From contig CAUEEP010000741.1 in the NCBI GenBank assembly GCA_958450365.1, positions 3,434,501 through 3,498,500 of the forward strand: DNA of 64,000 nucleotides. The letters are read 5' to 3'. The position numbers were made by a program, and so were the translations under genes. Under the pieces are notes generated by a model that saw nothing but the letters and a program-made list of their open reading frames with translations, was not told where the DNA came from and made no database searches. The first letter of the stretch is position 1. Every line of letters starts with the position of its first letter. Shown piece after piece: positions 59,601-64,000 of this stretch. This stretch comes from Mesorhabditis belari. Lineage: Eukaryota > Nematoda > Chromadorea > Rhabditida > Rhabditidae.

Positions 59601-60902
59601 CTTTCGAATCAGGCATCCGAAGTCTACGTAAAAAATGGAAAAATATAGTTGATAATTTTGGCGAGTACCTTTTGGAATAAAGTCTTTTATTATTAATTTT
59701 CGAGGTGTTTGAACGTTGCGTATAATACGCAGTTTCTTTTGCAAACCCCTAATACTTTACTTCTAATCAAAACTAGAGTCTTTGTAAAACATTGCTAGGC
59801 TTGGTGTATTAGTATAACTTGGACAAACGATTCACTGAATTAGCCAATTGAATTCAATTTTTCACCAATCAACCAAGTTCAGTTCAATTTTCCCCCATTA
59901 TGATTCAAGGACTTGTTTGTATCATTTGGAACACCGATAGAATCAATCTTTTGAAGAGAAAAGGATCAATGTCGGCCCGATTTCACGCTCGATTACTCTG
60001 GAAATACCTTTTCTCAGAGCCGAGGCAAAGATTTGTTTTGAAGAATCGATCTCTAAGTTTTCCTACATTTTTTCTACAAAGCAGTAATGGATTCTAGAAA
60101 GGAGGCAGAAAGACATTGCCTTTTTAGAGGAGTTAAAAACTGCCACCTTGCCCTGAAAGAAAGAATTCTCAATAGATGACCTTGAACGTCCTCTCATATA
60201 GAAAATGCGGTGGGAAATAAAACGATTTGCATTATATTTTGGAAAGTAAACGGGTTTGGTAGAGGAAAGGTGAAAGAACATAACTTTACTCTTTTAAATT
60301 CTTTAAGAATTCAATGACCTTGAAGTCTAGAAAGCGAATGAGTAAGTAGATTAGGATTGGGCGTCTAGCCAAGGACAAAAAAGTCTGAGAGTTTAGTTGT
60401 TGAAATTGGCAAAAGTTGAAGAATCCAGGTTTTGGGCTTTTTCAATAAACAAAAGCCTTAAATTAGCTTAAATCCGAACCAGCTTGGCAAATCCTATCAT
60501 CAAGCAAAGAAGGCGGGTAAATTCTTGAGTAAAGAATTTAGGATTGATTGTGAAAGTATTAAAATTCATCTTTGATCAAGATTTGATGGATTACAAGCAT
60601 TTTTAAATAATTCTTTCTAAATCTAACATACAAATTTACAGCTAAACTCTAAACGATTCACAAAAGAAGCGATTCACAACGATTCACGCACAAAAGATTC
60701 ACAAACAAAGTTTTCTTCAAATAGGAAGCTTAAACTGGTATGAAAAACGATGTAGAATCAAATAAATACTTGATTTTGAAAAATAGAATCAATTTTTAGC
60801 TTTAATCTTTACCATTTGTATCCGTTGCGTTTCATCATCCTCATTCCATAAATGCACAGTTTGAAAGAAAATCGATCCAAAAAGGAAAAATCGTAGAATC
60901 AT
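56626..60902 (-). CDS. secreted, probably GPI-anchored Ly6/uPAR-like protein
   Basis: Six exons, all in phase, 258 aa: 60902-60813, 58370-58157, 58025-57906, 57866-57759, 57260-57170, 56779-56626. Residues 1-18 form a signal peptide (MILRFFLFGSIFFQTVHL). Residues 31-101 are acidic, basic and Tyr-rich (EEKRYYDDELK, SSVYGGVSRQYDL, PTYDYDMAV). Residues 107-229 hold ten Cys (110, 113, 148, 162, 167, 186, 206, 218, 220, 226) with NWCYSCATP, HRYCQTLVLTDHN, FVLRGCAENFGAV and RECICKNRHFCF, the pattern of a Ly6-type three-finger domain. The last 18 residues are hydrophobic after a Gly/Ser/Asn stretch, as in a GPI signal. It would sit on the outer cell surface. Intron 1 contains a complete mariner on the other strand, intron 4 a small palindrome. 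Family assignment rests on cysteine layout, so a nematode-specific cysteine-rich family is the alternative. Confidence 0.85.
57408..57617. mobile_element. small palindromic MITE in intron 4 of the Ly6-like gene
   Basis: GAGAAAATTCCAACGCGAAC on the left pairs with GTTCGGGTTGGAATTTTCC on the right, with a centre at about 57520 (TGTAGACAAAATTTTGGAGC and its complement). About 205 bp. Confidence 0.88.
58488..59752 (+). mobile_element. full-length mariner element
   Basis: 1,265 bp between TA dinucleotides (58486-58487 and 59753-59754). The ends TTAGGGGTTTGCAAAAGAAA and TTTCTTTTGCAAACCCCTAA are perfect complements, continuing into CTGCG. Length and layout are those of a classic mariner. Inserted in intron 1 of the Ly6-like gene, in the opposite orientation. 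Confidence 0.96.
58660..59680 (+). pseudogene. mariner transposase, frameshifted and missing one catalytic Asp
   Basis: The start is ATG at 58660. The first frame (to 59100) carries the paired helix-turn-helix region (ERSCQEWFRRFREGG) and the linker motif WVPHELS. The second frame carries TMDEKWIYFNN (first catalytic Asp), then LLAHNFRVHTS and PYSPDIAPSDYHLF. A run of eight T at 59091-59098 shifts the frame. In mariners the second Asp is in LLHDNARPH; here His stands in its place (CAC), exactly 34 residues before the third Asp. Two independent lesions make it an inactive transposase, although the terminal repeats are intact and could still be mobilised in trans. Confidence 0.93.
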
Positions 60903-61329
60903 GATTAGAAAACAGAAGAATAGATATCAAGAAACTAGCATAACAATGTTTTTTTGCCGGTGATGATGCACGATCGATGTGGGTGACTGTTATGCGTGAG
61001 GGGACTGGAAGAGAGGCGCCTGAAAAAGGAATGGAGAGGAGACAAGGATACTCTCTCCCCTCCCTGTACACCCTCCCCGCCTCCATCCCTTCCTTTTCAC
61101 TCTACTCTTGTACTATAGATACTCCCACTTTTTGGCATATAGGAGAGACCTTGCTCCTGTTTCTATCTCTACATCTCTAGGTTTTCGAAAAAAGAGGTGA
61201 ATTCAAATAAACCGCGAAATGTGGCTAATCGTTTCGAAACTCGTAAAATAATGATGATTTTTGATGAACAGAAAATTTTGTTATGGAAGATAAGGCTTGG
61301 ATTAAGTTAAGAACTTGAGAATTCTTGCA

Positions 61330-61930
61330 AAGAATAGTTTTCTTGCATAATGTGAAATTTCACCATTAATGACGTAATATGTAATATTATGATCGAGCTG
61401 GATCGAGCTTTTCCTATGCTTTCAACAGTGATTTCTTCAAGCTTTTGATGTTTTTGTGGAGTTTTGAACAAGCTTTGGTTTTCAGAACACCGAAAAATCC
61501 ATTGGGTTGGGGTCTGGAGAGCTAGGTGGCCACTCAGAAAAAGAAATGAAGTCCGAGAAGTTGTTTTGGCAGAACTCTTGGACTTTCTTAGATTTGTGGG
61601 TCGGTGCGCCATCTTGCTGATAAGGCCAAATGTGATTTCCAAAATGTTTACGACCCCAGGGCAAGAGTTCATCCTTGAGAAGAGCCAGGTAGTTATTGGA
61701 ATTGACTTTCACGCCTTGAGGATATGAGAACAAATATGAGAGGAGTCTTTCCTATTGCAGTGATGCCGACGAAAACCATCACAGAAGCTGGATGTGCACT
61801 TCGAGAAACCGTAGCATTCGTTTGAGATTTGGTGCATCAGCAATTGTTTCCGTAGCTTCGTAGCGTTGAATAGTGCGAATAGGGTTACAGCGCGTGATAC
61901 CTTGTTGCGACAATTATGTCCAGGTACTAG
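61330..61930 (-). pseudogene. Tc1/mariner-superfamily transposase relic, DD37D type
   Basis: Minus strand, in broken frames: MVFVGITAIGKTPLIFV, then GVKVNSNNYLALLKDELLPW, QQDGAPTHKSKKVQEF and WPPSSPDPNPMDFSVF. The Asp in QDGAPTH and the Asp in PMDFS are 37 residues apart, which fits the DD37D (maT) group rather than D34D mariner. After that the frame shifts (GVLKTKACSKLHKNIKSLKK in another frame). The first catalytic Asp region is not visible. Confidence 0.75.
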
Positions 61931-63235
61931 GCTGTAGGTACTAGAGACTATTTAAAGTGCTAGACTCTTTAAATAACAGACTTTTCAAAGTACTAGACTT
62001 CAATCTAACTTGAAATAGCTTTATTGGCAGAATAGTATTATTTTGGTACTTAATAAATGTTTTAAACGAAATAGAATTCAACTTTACCACTGGATCACTA
62101 GAGCTTAAGGTAAACCAACTCAAAATTATCATCGATCCCATTGAGGATCAATTCTCTCGCTGGATCAATGGCCTCTCGATCTCATTCCACTGGCTGACAG
62201 GGGTGTCATTAGCTCTTTTTTTGTGGACATTCAATGGAGGGGGTGAATGTCCTTCACGGTCGATCTCTCCCTCTTTTCTCCCTCATTTCCATTCACTTCT
62301 TCACCCCCCACTCATCGCATCGACACTCTTCCCATAAACAATGCGAGCCAAGGTCTTAGGAATTCGATTAATCAATGACTATTAGATTGTTCGGAATAGA
62401 ACTACAAGAAAGTTTCACCAGTTTGAAGTCACAAGCGGAAGTTTCACCAGTACAATTTTCCTGGAAACTTGAATGCAAATTAGGATACACTCATCGGGTT
62501 CAAAGTCCTTTCTAAAAGATGTACTTCGGAAAAAGTTACCGTAAGCTATGTTTGGTGAACAACTAAATTCAGCCTCATTACTCATAATCTAGACTCTCCT
62601 CGATCAAAGATCAAGAACAGCATAAAAATAAGTTTGCCTTGTGATTCTCATTTTCCTCAAACCATTAGCCCTCTCCTTTCCACTCGTTTTGGTGTTTCAT
62701 GGTACAAATATCAATATCGAAGTGAATGAGGCTAGTTGTGTGGTCACTCTTTGTTGTGAAATGGCCGAAAGGAGAGGGCTGAATGGCGCAAATGGAGCGC
62801 GAATTCGGTGATTTTGTCGAGGTGAAGAGAAAAGAGGGGAAATGTGCGAATCGAATCCATTTGCATTCACTCGTGTCACCACCATTTCATCGACTCTATT
62901 TGGAATACAAAGAGAGATACGAGCGGATGAGGGGGGAATGGTGTAATGTACGGGACGACTGGAGTTCGTGACAAGAAAATGCATTTAAAAGGCTCAAAGA
63001 CACACATGTCACAAAGTTTACTTACTTTTGCGTACTTGTAAATATAAACAAGTATGAATGCAAACAAATCGTTTGAGGAAAACACTCATTTGGATAAGTT
63101 AAGCTTGAAATTTTAAATCAAAATTGTTTGATCATGTGGTGGATAACTTTGAAATGTTCAAGCTGACACTTTTTCTATTCAGTTTTGTGATTTTCGAAGC
63201 TGAAGAAATCCACCCAATCAAAACGCTTTATGGAT

Positions 63236-63711
63236 GGGGGAGTGGGACAAATGCGACCTTTTTTTTGCGCACCCGGACATTTGCGCACCTTTTTTTCCGC
63301 ACTTAGCCCATTAGCGCACCTTTTTTCGCGTTTTAAAAAGCTCTAAAAGCTAATATTAACCAATTTCTATTCCAAAAGTTTGTTTTTCTAGGTAATTTGA
63401 GGGTGTCGAATTCAAATTTTGACATAACAGAGCGTGTGGAACCAATTTGAAAGACAAAACGGCTAGATCAAATTACAGAAAATTGTCGATTTTTCTCTTT
63501 GTATAACTCCGTTCGTTTGTTTCCACAAGCTCTGATATGCCAAAATTTGAATTCGACACCCTCAAATTACCTAGAAAAACAACATTTGGAATAGAAATTG
63601 GTTAATATTAGCTTTTAGAGCTTTTTTAAAACGCGAAAAAAGGTGCGCTAATGGGCAAGGTGCGCAAATGTCCGGGTGCGCAAAAAAAAGGTCGCATTTG
63701 TCTCACTCCCT
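63236..63711. mobile_element. palindromic element flanked by a 45-bp direct repeat
   Basis: Left GGGACAAATGCGACC and TTTGCGCACC pair with right GGTGCGCAAATG and GGTCGCATTTGTC; the inner arms pair through AAATTTGAATTCGACACCCT. On either side lies TTTTGTGATTTTCGAAGCTG, then AA(G/C)AAATCC and CCCAATCAAAA (63182-63227 and 63714-63760). Confidence 0.85.
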
Positions 63712-64000
63712 CAGTTTTGTGATTTTCGAAGCTGAACAAATCCTCCCAATCAAAAGATGGAAAGTGTTTTATTTTAAATCAAAATCATATTCAGTTTTTA
63801 TATTGAATATCATTGACGCATTTTTCGATATTAAAATCAGGAATAAATTTCTTTCTGCCATTTCTCCGTCATTTACACTAGCACCTTCACAGTTCTCTCT
63901 TTGTAGTTCGTAATCTTTTTGCCAGCTGATTGCGAGAGAAAAGTGCTAATAGCTAGGTAAATAAGCAAATCCACTACGGCGTTGTTTATTTTAAATAAGC

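Larger units (their letters stand above)
60903..64000. other. right-hand block without a supported gene
   Basis: The first 250 bp (to about 61150) should hold the promoter of the Ly6-like gene and is CT/GA-rich. Next come a DD37D transposase relic and a fold-back element at 63.2 kb. An ORF at 62783-62971 (plus) and its shadow on the minus strand lie in slightly GC-richer DNA but show no splice sites or recognisable motif. Confidence 0.45.

Noticed and set aside
62697..62984. Overlapping ORFs on both strands (95 and 62 aa)
   Set aside because: No introns, motifs or neighbouring exons; possibly a promoter or repeat of higher GC.

Overview
The window reads as nuclear DNA of a nematode, probably a rhabditid relative. 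It is AT-rich. Coding exons are small and split by introns that are often about 50 bp with TTTTCAG or TTTTAG acceptors. It carries two CAP/SCP-like secreted protein genes of nematode type, and many mariner/Tc1-superfamily elements and fold-back MITEs fill the introns. No bacterial, organellar or viral segment was seen. The species cannot be named from the sequence alone.

Six gene models were assembled by hand from splice phase. (1) 4624-15314, minus: an SLC46-like (folate/solute) MFS transporter of about 12 exons, its introns inflated by transposons. (2) 23416-26269, minus: a 241-aa protein I do not recognise, basic at the N-terminus and helical at the C-terminus. (3, 4) 27520-29688 and 32772-35080, minus: two tandem CAP/SCP-domain secreted proteins with the same 8-exon structure. 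(5) 45248-56132, plus: a large multi-exon protein with an N-terminal membrane segment, a CxxCC motif and at least 13 tyrosine motifs of the form Yxx(V/I). (6) 56626-60902, minus: a secreted 10-cysteine Ly6/uPAR-like protein with a GPI-type tail, convergent with gene 5. A truncated copy of the 5' end of gene 2 lies at 36368-36573, on the far side of the CAP pair.

The rest is mainly repetitive. It includes a 1,265-bp mariner with TA target duplications but a frameshift and a lost catalytic Asp; mariner, Tc3-like and DD37D relics; at least four families of mariner-derived or palindromic MITEs; a hAT-like element (8-bp duplication) that carries a 19-bp minisatellite; many tRNA-derived SINE-like heads; a long near-pure poly-G tract; and tandem repeats with units of 4 to 44 bp. 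Blocks 1-4.6 kb, 15.3-23.4 kb, 37.7-45.2 kb and 61-64 kb hold no gene that I can support.

The most interesting locus is 45.2-61 kb. A possible tyrosine-phosphorylated membrane adaptor (plus strand) lies tail-to-tail with a GPI-type Ly6-like protein that has its own tyrosine-rich, acidic segment. Neither gene can be given a precise function from sequence alone, and no functional link between them is shown.
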